From: Trueperella sp.
Lineage (GTDB): Bacteria > Actinomycetota > Actinomycetes > Actinomycetales > Actinomycetaceae
Assembly: GCA_012727825.1 (NCBI GenBank)
Contig: JAAYGH010000100.1
Coordinates: 1 to 5,142 of the forward strand
DNA: 5,142 nucleotides
Reading direction: 5' to 3'
Shown piece after piece: positions 1 to 5,142 of the stretch. Position 1 is the first letter of the stretch; each line of letters starts with the position of its first letter. A program made the position numbers and the translations under genes. Below the pieces are notes generated by a model. That model was given only the letters and a program-made list of their open reading frames with translations. It did no database searches and had not been told where the DNA came from.

Positions 1-219
1 GCAGCCAAAGGCTTTTCCGCACGGGTGCGCGAGGAAACCAGCGCAGATATCAAAGCCACGGGCCTGCATGACATAGACCTTTCCGGATTCGACATGAGCG
101 GGCTCGATCCTCGGCAAATGATCCGAGAGGCCGTCCAAGAAGAAATGCAAGCCTGGGCACGAGAAACTGGCGGGGCCGGGACAAACAAGAAACCACCCAC
201 GCGTCGCCCGCCTCAGTAG
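1..219 (+). CDS. tatB: Probable Sec-independent translocase subunit TatB, C-terminal fragment (5' end outside window)
   Basis: The reading frame is open from the first base of the window and ends at a TAG at 217-219, so only the last 72 residues are visible. A GTG at 25 could be taken as a start, but the frame continues upstream and the beginning is more likely outside the window. The visible part is a charged, helical tail: it has a segment resembling the end of the TatB amphipathic helix (AAKGFSARVREE), then a stretch ending in LDPRQMIREA. Actinobacterial TatB proteins commonly carry a similar LDPRQ followed by an IREA-like segment after the helix. The last 20 residues are K/P/R-rich and poorly conserved. 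TatB, with TatC, forms the receptor for twin-arginine signal peptides at the cytoplasmic membrane. The following tatA and tatC genes on the same strand support the assignment. The diagnostic N-terminal membrane helix is not in the window, so the call rests on the tail and the context. Confidence 0.72.
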   Translation, partial: AAKGFSARVREETSADIKATGLHDIDLSGFDMSGLDPRQMIREAVQEEMQAWARETGGAGTNKKPPTRRPPQ

Positions 220-255
220 TTTTCACAGGCGGTAGGATGAATTATTACCCCAGCA

Positions 256-270
256 CTCGGCCCAGCCGAG
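256..270 (+). promoter_or_regulatory. Short perfect hairpin between tatB and tatA, abutting the tatA ribosome binding site
   Basis: CTCGGC at 256-261 and GCCGAG at 265-270 are perfect reverse complements separated by a three-base loop (CCA). The hairpin ends immediately before the purine-rich AAAGGA that precedes tatA. There is no T-run after it, so it does not look like a standard intrinsic terminator. By position it could stabilise the downstream mRNA, mark a processing site or tune tatA translation. The structure is seen; the role is inferred. Confidence 0.45.
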
Positions 271-276
271 AAAGGA
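271..276 (+). promoter_or_regulatory. Ribosome binding site of tatA
   Basis: AAAGGA lies 6 bases before the ATG at 283, a normal Shine-Dalgarno distance. It supports the ATG at 283 as the tatA start, which also places the membrane helix right at the N terminus as expected for TatA. Confidence 0.65.
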
Positions 277-282
277 ACACTC

Positions 283-726
283 ATGATTAAGCCGTGGCAC
301 ATTATCGTGTTGATAGTCGTTTTGCTCATCGTCTTTGGCTCGGCTAAGTTGCCGGACATCGCCCGCTCGCTCGGACAGTCGGCGAAAGTGATGAAGAAGG
401 AACTTCGCGATCTGCAAGAGGACGACGATCCAAAGCAAATCCCGCCCTCGCAGGCGGGTCAGCAAAATTACAACCAGCCCGGCCAGCAACCCTACCAAAA
501 TAACCAATTTGGCCAACAGGGCGGTCAGTACAATCAGGGCAATCAGCCTCCGGGTCAACCTTACGGACAACAACAGGGTGGTCAGTTCCCGCCACAGGGA
601 TCTCCACAGGGCCTTCAGGGCAACCCTCAGCAGGCTCACGGCATGGATCAGCAGCTGAATCAGCAGGGCGAGCAGCCTGGCAATGGCCACAACTTTCAAG
701 CTGACGGTCACCCACAAAATCAGTGA
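283..726 (+). CDS. tatA: Twin-arginine translocase subunit TatA with a long Q/N/G/P-rich tail
   Basis: TatA is the pore-forming or membrane-weakening subunit of the Tat system, which oligomerises at the TatBC receptor to let folded proteins through the cytoplasmic membrane. The 147-residue product begins with a short hydrophobic helix at about residues 6-18 after a PWH lead-in. The hallmark Phe18-Gly19 hinge follows, then the amphipathic helix (residues 20-46) starting with the classic KLPDIARSLG segment. Residues 45-51 are acidic, with three Asp in a row. From residue 51 to the end the protein is unusual: 74 of 97 residues are Gln, Asn, Gly or Pro (32 of them Gln), with scattered Tyr and very few charges. 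Actinobacterial TatA proteins are often around 80-100 residues, so this tail is a substantial extension. The start has a good ribosome binding site, and the stop overlaps the tatC start by four bases (GTGA). Identification as TatA is strong; TatB is disfavoured by the FG-KLPD signature and the preceding tatB-like tail. Confidence 0.93.
   Translation: MIKPWHIIVLIVVLLIVFGSAKLPDIARSLGQSAKVMKKELRDLQEDDDPKQIPPSQAGQQNYNQPGQQPYQNNQFGQQGGQYNQGNQPPGQPYGQQQGGQFPPQGSPQGLQGNPQQAHGMDQQLNQQGEQPGNGHNFQADGHPQNQ
514..586 (+). repeat. Direct repeat inside the tatA tail (16-base copies at 514-529 and 571-586)
   Basis: CAACAGGGCGGTCAGT at 514-529 recurs at 571-586 with one mismatch (C to T). The copies are 57 bases apart, which is 19 codons, so both encode QQGGQ in the tatA frame (residues 78-82 and 97-101). 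The sequence between and after them shows only loose similarity. This suggests the low-complexity tail grew partly by in-frame duplication, although codon bias for Gln and Gly could contribute to the match. Confidence 0.5.
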
Positions 727-1607
727 GCGCTCGAAAGCGCACCAATCCTGAGGGAGTCATGCCCATTCGCGAACATCTTCGCGAACTGCGTAAACGGCTC
801 CTCCTTTCACTCGTCGGCATCGGGATTGGCGCGGTTGTCGGTTGGTACCTCTATGACCCGGCCATGGAGTTTATTACTCGACCCCTCACGGAGATCACCT
901 CCCAAGATGCAATCCTCAATTTCGACACTATCGGGGCCGCTTTCGATTTGAAGCTGCGCGTGGCGGTGTGGATTGGCACGATTATCTCCAGCCCCTGGTG
1001 GGTCATGCAGATTTTCATGTTCATCTCCCCCGGGCTCAAGCGGCGTGAACGGTGGCACGTAGTCGGCTTCGCTCTGGCGGGTGTTGTGCTATTTGCTGCC
1101 GGCGTACTTTCCGGTATGCGCATGGCGCCACTTGCCGTGGACATTTTGACCTCGTTCAATCCTGACAATTCCGCGAGCTTCCTACGAGCAACCACGTACG
1201 TCACCTTCTACATGCGCCTCGTCATGGCGTTCGGCATCTCGTTCCTGCTGCCCGAAATTCTTGTGGTCCTCAACTTCATGGGCATCATGCCCGTCAAAAC
1301 CATGCTCAAGCATTGGCGCTGGTTCGTGGTTCTGGCATTCGTCTTCGCGGCGATTGCCAACCCGTTGCCATCCCCGTGGCCCATGACGATTCAGGCCTTC
1401 GTCCTCATCGGCTTATACTTGATCGCCGTGCTCATTTCGTACATCAACGAACGCGCCCGCAAACGACGACGAAAACGTGAGGACACCGCCATGGATCGTG
1501 AGCTTGAGCGCTTAGAAGGCGCGGCAACACAGTCTATTGAGCCGCCAGCCCCCGAACAGGTCTCCGAAAACCAACCCTTTAGTCACCCCACCCAACAGGA
1601 GGAATAA
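723..1607 (+). CDS. tatC: Twin-arginine translocase subunit TatC
   Basis: TatC is the polytopic membrane core of the Tat translocase and binds the twin-arginine signal peptide. The 294-residue product has six hydrophobic segments at roughly 26-44, 79-102, 112-135, 157-184, 198-212 and 222-241. The N-terminal motif HLRELRKRL (Glu21) and the first-loop motif SPGLKRRERW (Glu109) match the conserved signal-peptide binding sites of the family (E. coli Glu15 and Glu103). The GTG at 723 is preferred because it adds the NPEG-x-MP segment typical of actinobacterial TatC. It overlaps the tatA stop codon and has no clear ribosome binding site, implying translational coupling. An ATG at 759 has AGGGAG only 2 bases upstream, too close to be convincing. 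Two usually acidic sites look changed: the Glu of the FGxxFE motif is Leu175 here, with a Glu three residues on at 178, and the Asp near the last loop is replaced in NPLPSPW (around Ser217). Residues 241-294 form a basic then acidic cytoplasmic tail. Confidence 0.95.
   Translation: MSARKRTNPEGVMPIREHLRELRKRLLLSLVGIGIGAVVGWYLYDPAMEFITRPLTEITSQDAILNFDTIGAAFDLKLRVAVWIGTIISSPWWVMQIFMFISPGLKRRERWHVVGFALAGVVLFAAGVLSGMRMAPLAVDILTSFNPDNSASFLRATTYVTFYMRLVMAFGISFLLPEILVVLNFMGIMPVKTMLKHWRWFVVLAFVFAAIANPLPSPWPMTIQAFVLIGLYLIAVLISYINERARKRRRKREDTAMDRELERLEGAATQSIEPPAPEQVSENQPFSHPTQQEE
1597..1602 (+). promoter_or_regulatory. Strong ribosome binding site inside the end of tatC
   Basis: A full AGGAGG lies 7 bases before the ATG at 1610, inside the codons for the last Gln-Glu residues of TatC. 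It fixes the start of the downstream small gene and shows that the two are translated from one message. Confidence 0.85.
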
Positions 1608-1609
1608 CA

Positions 1610-1867
1610 ATGGCAGATGAAGCAAAAAAGATGGAAATTATGGGCGAATGGCTGGATGCCGTCGCTGACGAACTCGATATCGATTCAGCACCGTTTAAGG
1701 ACAACCGTGACGAGCTACTGAACCTCACGGCTAAGATTGCCCACGGCCCGTCACGCCCGGGTGCGCCGATGACCCTGTTCCTTATCGGCCTCGCGGCAGA
1801 GAACGGCGCTGACGTGTCTGCAATGGTGGCAAAGGTGAGGGATCTCCTCGAACGCTACGAGGACTAA
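1610..1867 (+). CDS. Small DUF6457-like protein
   Basis: This 85-residue soluble protein starts 2 bases after the tatC stop, with a perfect ribosome binding site, so it is the last gene of the tat cluster. It has no signal peptide or membrane segment. It reads as a small helical domain: an N-terminal helix with GEWLDAVADELDID, a middle helix with LLNLTAKIAHGPSRPGAPMT, and a hydrophobic stretch LFLIGLAAENGAD before a final charged helix. The AHGxxRPxAPxT-x-FLxGLAA pattern is the one I recall for actinobacterial DUF6457 proteins. These occur as short stand-alone proteins or attached to MobA-like nucleotidyltransferases of molybdenum-cofactor biosynthesis. The biochemical role is unknown to me. 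A part in molybdopterin chemistry, or in preparing Mo-enzymes for Tat export, is inference from family associations and position. Family assignment is from memory of the motif and has not been searched. Confidence 0.72.
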   Translation: MADEAKKMEIMGEWLDAVADELDIDSAPFKDNRDELLNLTAKIAHGPSRPGAPMTLFLIGLAAENGADVSAMVAKVRDLLERYED

Positions 1868-1874
1868 CCTCTCC

Positions 1875-1900
1875 GCTGCACACACGCCGGAGGCGTCAGC
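1875..1900. terminator. Candidate hairpin in the convergent gap between the DUF6457 gene and dnaG
   Basis: ACGCC at 1884-1888 pairs with GGCGT at 1892-1896 around a three-base loop. GCTG at 1875-1878 pairs with CAGC at 1897-1900, leaving a five-base bulge on the left side. It is the only clear hairpin in the 62-base gap between two converging genes, where transcription from both sides should end. There is no T-run on either side, so it would be a weak or non-canonical terminator, and Rho-dependent ending is equally possible. Confidence 0.35.
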
Positions 1901-1929
1901 ACGTCACATAGCCCTGCGCCGATAGTGCC

Positions 1930-3891
1930 TCACGTATCCGTTTCATCGAAGAGTCGCCGCTGGTTTTCGAGCTCGACCAAGCGTTCAAATAGTTTGGTCT
2001 GTTCCTCGGAATCCGGGGCGGCTCTTTGTACGCGCCCGCGTACCTCCCCGATCTGGCGCGTAATCCCCTGCTTAATCAGGGACATCATGATGCCTCGCAC
2101 GTAGGGCCATTGGCGCTCCGACGTCACTTCCGGGAGCGGCTCGACTGCAAGCTGAGCAATGGCTTGTGCGACGACGCCGTCAGCCTGTTCGAGCACCCGC
2201 TCGACATACCAGGTGGTTGCCTTGGCATCCACATCCTCGGTATGGCCGGCGGCTTTGAGCTGTTCGACTCGTTGCTCGAAAAGGAGCACGCCACCTGCGG
2301 CGCGAATAGCGTCATGAACCGTCTGATGAGTAGGAATGCTGAAGCTCTGACCTGGTAAATCTTGGGCATTGGCTGCCCTAGCCAATCCGGGCAACTGGAG
2401 CATAACCTCAAGTGCCTGGCGTTCAAGGCGTGCAATCGGATCTTTGAGTGCTGAACGCGGGGGTAACGGACTTGCTGAGCGCATCTCCTCCACGGGGGTG
2501 CCATCGGCCCATTCGATTTGTTGGGGAGCGCGTGCGGATTGCGCAACCGTTTGGTAGACCATCCGCTCGTCCATCCCAAGCCAGCCTGCAAGTTCGCGAA
2601 TGTATTCGGACCGGAGTACACGATCCCGAATGCTGGCGATTACCGGCGCTGCGGCGCGTAGGCCTGCGGTGCGGCCTTCGGCGGTGTCTAATGGGGCACC
2701 TTCGAGAATTGATTTAATAACAAAGGCGAACAGCGGCACACGCCCGTCCACCATCTTCTTTACTTCCGCGTCACCGTAGGCCAAGCGCACGTCGCACGGG
2801 TCGAGACCATTCGGTGAGATAGCGACGAAGGTTTGCGCGCCGAAGCTTTGGTCCTCTTGGAATGCGCGCAATGCGGCCTTCTTGCCCGCCTCATCGCCGT
2901 CGAACGTAAAAATCACTTCGCCGCCAAATGCCCTCCCGTCCGACAGAATGACTCCCGCCGCGGGATTTGCCGAATCGCCGAGCAGGCGCCGCGCGATTCG
3001 GACGTGCTCTTCACCAAACGCCGTGCCACAGGTGGCCACTGCGTGTGGGACGCCCGCCAAATGAGCGGCCATGACGTCCGTATACCCTTCGACGACGACG
3101 ATGCGCCTATCGCGAGCGATGTCCCGTTTGGCAAGATCGAGTCCGTACAGCACCTGTGACTTCTTATAGATCATCGTCTCAGGAGTGTTCAAATACTTAG
3201 GGCCATCACCCTCGCCCAGCATCCGAGCACCGAATCCGATCGTGTCTCCGGTAATTGAGCGAATTGGCCACATGACGCGGCCACGGAAGCGGTCATACAC
3301 TCCGCGCGTGCCCTGCGTAATGAGCCCCGATGCGCTGATTTCTTTTTCAGTGAATCCGTTGCGACGTAATTCTTTCAGCATCGCGTCCCAGGAGTCGGGC
3401 GAGTATCCGACACGGAAATGTGCGATCGCCTCCGCGTCGAAGCCGCGCTCATCAAGCATCGCGCGCGCCTGCGCGGCATCGGGCGTGAGGAGCTGCTTGA
3501 CGTAAAATTCTTCTGCTACGCGGTGGGCATCCACCAGGCGCGAGCGCGTCACCTCCTGCGGACCGCGCTCAGCCGGGCGCCCACCCTCCTCGTACTGCAA
3601 CGATACGCCCGTCTTTTCGGCAAGATACTCCACAGCCTCAACGAACGATATGTGTTCGATGTTCATGATGAACGAAATGGCATCGCCACCCTCGCCACAC
3701 CCAAAGCAGTGGTAACGCCCCACATGCGTGCGGACGTTAAACGATGGCGTCTTTTCATCGTGAAACGGACACAGGCCCTTCATCGAACCGACACCCGCAG
3801 GTTTGAGGGTGATGTAATGGCTGACGATATCTTCAATCCGCGCACGCTCGCGCACGTCCTCGATGCTTTGTTTCTTGATCATGCCGGCCAC
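1930..3891 (-). CDS. dnaG: DNA primase DnaG
   Basis: DnaG makes the RNA primers for chromosome replication, working with the replicative helicase DnaB. The 653-residue product is full length for actinobacteria. The N-terminal CHC2-type zinc-binding domain shows CPFH (Cys41, His44) and CFGC (Cys62, Cys65). The catalytic core follows with RFRGRVMWPI near 201-210 and KYLNTPET near 232-239. The Toprim fold shows VVEGYTD (Glu268, Asp272), FDGDEAG (Asp331, Asp333) and DPCD (Asp364, Asp367), so the metal-binding residues are intact. About 20 residues (306-325, Ala/Gly-rich) precede FDGD and are longer than in E. coli; similar insertions occur in other actinobacterial primases as I recall. Residues from about 485 form the C-terminal helicase-binding region. 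The GTG at 3891 gives the MAG-I start familiar in actinobacterial DnaG. An ATG at 3882 is the alternative and is better spaced from the upstream GAGGG. The gene lies downstream of dgt on the same strand and converges on the tat cluster. Confidence 0.97.
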   Translation of the reverse strand: MAGMIKKQSIEDVRERARIEDIVSHYITLKPAGVGSMKGLCPFHDEKTPSFNVRTHVGRYHCFGCGEGGDAISFIMNIEHISFVEAVEYLAEKTGVSLQYEEGGRPAERGPQEVTRSRLVDAHRVAEEFYVKQLLTPDAAQARAMLDERGFDAEAIAHFRVGYSPDSWDAMLKELRRNGFTEKEISASGLITQGTRGVYDRFRGRVMWPIRSITGDTIGFGARMLGEGDGPKYLNTPETMIYKKSQVLYGLDLAKRDIARDRRIVVVEGYTDVMAAHLAGVPHAVATCGTAFGEEHVRIARRLLGDSANPAAGVILSDGRAFGGEVIFTFDGDEAGKKAALRAFQEDQSFGAQTFVAISPNGLDPCDVRLAYGDAEVKKMVDGRVPLFAFVIKSILEGAPLDTAEGRTAGLRAAAPVIASIRDRVLRSEYIRELAGWLGMDERMVYQTVAQSARAPQQIEWADGTPVEEMRSASPLPPRSALKDPIARLERQALEVMLQLPGLARAANAQDLPGQSFSIPTHQTVHDAIRAAGGVLLFEQRVEQLKAAGHTEDVDAKATTWYVERVLEQADGVVAQAIAQLAVEPLPEVTSERQWPYVRGIMMSLIKQGITRQIGEVRGRVQRAAPDSEEQTKLFERLVELENQRRLFDETDT

Positions 3892-3892
3892 G

Positions 3893-3897
3893 CCCTC
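3893..3897 (-). promoter_or_regulatory. Candidate ribosome binding site of dnaG that bears on the start choice
   Basis: Read on the minus strand, GAGGG ends one base before the GTG at 3891 and 10 bases before the in-frame ATG at 3882. The spacing fits the ATG much better, which would remove three residues (MAG) from DnaG. Family conservation of the MAG start argues the other way, so the start is left open. Confidence 0.45.
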
Positions 3898-3906
3898 ATA
3901 TTAGCC

Positions 3907-3947
3907 GGTCGGCGCCAATGCCCGGGATGTTCTTCCCACAGCCGACC
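3907..3947 (-). promoter_or_regulatory. Nested stem-loop in the leader of dnaG
   Basis: On the minus strand GGTCGGC (3947-3941) pairs with GCCGACC (3913-3907), a seven-base GC-rich outer stem. Inside it GGGA (3937-3934) pairs with TCCC (3927-3924) around a six-base loop. The structure ends 9 bases before the dnaG ribosome binding site and 15 bases before the GTG. No T-run follows, so a role as leader structure, processing site or partial attenuator between dgt and dnaG is more likely than a simple terminator. Pairing is seen; function is inferred. Confidence 0.45.
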
Positions 3948-3978
3948 AGATTCCGCGCAAACCGCACCTCCGGAAGGC

Positions 3979-4000
3979 GCTCACCTGCCCACGGGCGAGC
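3979..4000 (-). terminator. Candidate stem-loop just after the dgt stop codon
   Basis: On the minus strand GCTCGCC (4000-3994) pairs with GGTGAGC (3985-3979): seven pairs, one of them G-U, around an eight-base loop. It starts 3 bases after the dgt stop codon. No T-run follows, so it may be a 3'-end stabilising hairpin or a weak terminator of dgt rather than a strong stop. Confidence 0.35.
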
Positions 4001-4003
4001 GGT

Positions 4004-5142
4004 TTAATGCCGAAGCATGCCGCAGTATCGCGCGTGCCACATCCGCGCGGATTGATCTGTGAGCGAGGCAATCTGGTCGACGACGACACGCAGTCGGCCA
4101 TCGTCGTCGTCAGCCTCGTTCCACATGTCGAGGAAATGCCGTTCAAGCCGGTCACGGGGCGCCTCGGTTATCGCATCGGCCAAGTCCATGATGAGAGACC
4201 GCTCTTCGTAGTAGAGGGGCTCGGTTTCTCGCGGTGCCATAACGTAATGCACCGCGAGACCTTTGAGGAAGCTAATCTCGGCGAGGGTCTCAGCCGGGAT
4301 CGCCACGTCGGCGTTGTAGCGGACCATCGGTTCTCCCCCGCTTGCCGCCAAACTTGAGGCACCGATGGCAGATACGAAGCGCCCGATCAAATCAGAGGTG
4401 AGGTCTTTGAGCTGGGCGAGGTCACGGAGCGTGCCGTCGTAGGATTCTGGCCACGAGCGCATGGAAAAGAGTCTCTCAGCAGCGCCTACCAGCTCATCAC
4501 CTGTGACATCATCCCTGTACCAGGCAAGTGTTGAGGCAACGACGGCGTCAATCTGAGACTCGCGTTGCGCACGGAACTGGCGCGGGTCGAGGTATCCGCG
4601 GACGATCGCGTCTTCGATGTCGTGAATCGAGTACGCGATGTCATCCGAGAGGTCCATAATCTGTGCTTCTGCACACTGCCCGATCTCGTCGATACCGTCA
4701 CGTACCCAGGTGAACGCCGGCAGGTCGGATTCATAGACGCCAAACTTTCGAGATTGTGCCCCACCGGGTCCCTGTGCCTGCGCCCATGGATACTTGATCG
4801 TCGCATCCACCAAGGCTCGCGTGAGGTTTAGACCAGCTGGCCGTCCGTCGTCGTGAAATCTCTTAGGTTCCAACCGCGTCAGAATTCTCAGGGTCTGGGC
4901 GTTACCCTCGAAGCCTCCAATACCTGAAGCGATGTCATCGAGTGCACGTTCGCCGTTGTGCCCAAAGGGTGGGTGGCCGATGTCGTGGGCGAGACCCGCG
5001 CCTTCTACCAGATCCTGATCAGCTCCGAGGTTCTTGGCCAATGACCGCCCAATTTGCGCCACCTCAAGCGAGTGTGTGAGGCGGGTACGAATGAAGTCGT
5101 TGGATTCGGGCCCCAACACCTGAGTTTTGGCGCCCAGCCGGC
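4004..5142 (-). CDS. dgt: Deoxyguanosinetriphosphate triphosphohydrolase-like protein (5' end outside window)
   Basis: This HD-domain enzyme splits dNTPs, classically dGTP, into the deoxynucleoside and triphosphate, and so helps set the cytoplasmic dNTP pool. The frame is open to the right edge, giving 378 visible residues. A GTG at 5119 is not the true start, because the conserved LGAKTQVLGPES segment runs across it. Compared with actinobacterial relatives of roughly 400-430 residues, some 30-50 N-terminal residues are missing. Metal-site motifs are complete in the visible part, numbering from the first full codon: RTRLTHSLEVAQIGR (His23), AHDIGHPPFGHNGE (His52, Asp53) and MDLSDDIAYSIHD (Asp166/Asp167). 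GGFEGNAQTLRILTRLEPK and GLNLTRA are further family signatures, as is KFGVYESD. The C-terminal third is helical and less conserved and ends in CGMLRH. The gene precedes dnaG in the same direction with a 112-base gap, a pairing common in actinobacteria that couples dNTP control with replication priming. Actual substrate preference cannot be read from sequence. Confidence 0.94.
   Translation of the reverse strand, partial: RLGAKTQVLGPESNDFIRTRLTHSLEVAQIGRSLAKNLGADQDLVEGAGLAHDIGHPPFGHNGERALDDIASGIGGFEGNAQTLRILTRLEPKRFHDDGRPAGLNLTRALVDATIKYPWAQAQGPGGAQSRKFGVYESDLPAFTWVRDGIDEIGQCAEAQIMDLSDDIAYSIHDIEDAIVRGYLDPRQFRAQRESQIDAVVASTLAWYRDDVTGDELVGAAERLFSMRSWPESYDGTLRDLAQLKDLTSDLIGRFVSAIGASSLAASGGEPMVRYNADVAIPAETLAEISFLKGLAVHYVMAPRETEPLYYEERSLIMDLADAITEAPRDRLERHFLDMWNEADDDDGRLRVVVDQIASLTDQSARMWHARYCGMLRH

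Noticed and set aside
234..239. TAGGAT as a -10 promoter element for tatA
   Set aside because: No acceptable -35 box lies 16-18 bases upstream, and the gene sits 63 bases after tatB in a likely operon.
223..717. Long minus-strand ORF opposite tatA encoding a Leu/Val-rich, membrane-like protein
   Set aside because: It is the complement of the Gln-rich tatA tail: CAG codons read as CTG (Leu) in reverse, which keeps the frame open and hydrophobic. It has no family features and the real gene on the plus strand is clear.
759..761. ATG as the start codon of tatC
   Set aside because: Its purine-rich upstream segment is only 2 bases away, and the residues before it (NPEG) are part of the usual actinobacterial TatC N terminus, favouring the GTG at 723.
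344..820. Second minus-strand ORF across tatA and the start of tatC
   Set aside because: Composition is arginine- and serine-rich without domains, and it overlaps two well-supported genes.
1868..1929. A tRNA or small RNA gene downstream of dnaG
   Set aside because: The gap is only 62 bases, too short for a tRNA, and shows no cloverleaf or promoter.
3418..4062. 214-residue plus-strand ORF antisense to the start of dnaG and the end of dgt
   Set aside because: It lies opposite the conserved zinc-binding region of DnaG and shows no recognisable motif or ribosome binding site, so it is a shadow frame.
5117..5119. GTG as the start codon of dgt
   Set aside because: The upstream codons continue a conserved family segment (LGAKTQ before VLGPES), so this GTG is an internal valine and the gene runs past the window edge.

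Overview
The window looks like core chromosome of a Gram-positive actinobacterium (Actinomycetota). Protein character points to the Actinomycetales/Actinomycetaceae side, but genus cannot be fixed from the sequence. The reasons are the style of the TatB, TatC and DnaG proteins, a DUF6457-type small protein, the dgt-dnaG pair, moderately high GC, GTG starts and tightly packed genes. I see no transposase, integrase, phage gene, CRISPR array, tRNA or rRNA.

Layout. The left part (1-1867) is a rightward cluster: the 3' end of a probable tatB, then tatA, tatC and a small DUF6457-like gene. tatC starts on a GTG that overlaps the tatA stop codon. The small gene starts 2 bases after tatC, with its ribosome binding site inside the last tatC codons. 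TatB, TatA and TatC together make the twin-arginine translocase, which exports folded, often cofactor-bearing proteins across the cytoplasmic membrane. DUF6457 proteins are often found with molybdenum-cofactor genes, so a link to export of molybdoenzymes is possible but unproven. The right part (1930-5142) is a leftward pair: the dGTP triphosphohydrolase-like gene dgt, whose 5' end lies beyond the window edge, followed by the primase gene dnaG. The two blocks converge on a 62-base gap at 1868-1929.

Noncoding space is small. It holds four candidate RNA hairpins: one directly in front of the tatA ribosome binding site, one in the convergent gap, one just after the dgt stop, and a larger one in front of dnaG. 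None has a clear U-tract.

I did not find a previously undescribed system. The points most worth checking are the long Q/N/G/P-rich tail of TatA, the hairpin between tatB and tatA, loss of two usually conserved acidic residues in TatC, the structured leader of dnaG, and the DUF6457 gene in the tat cluster.
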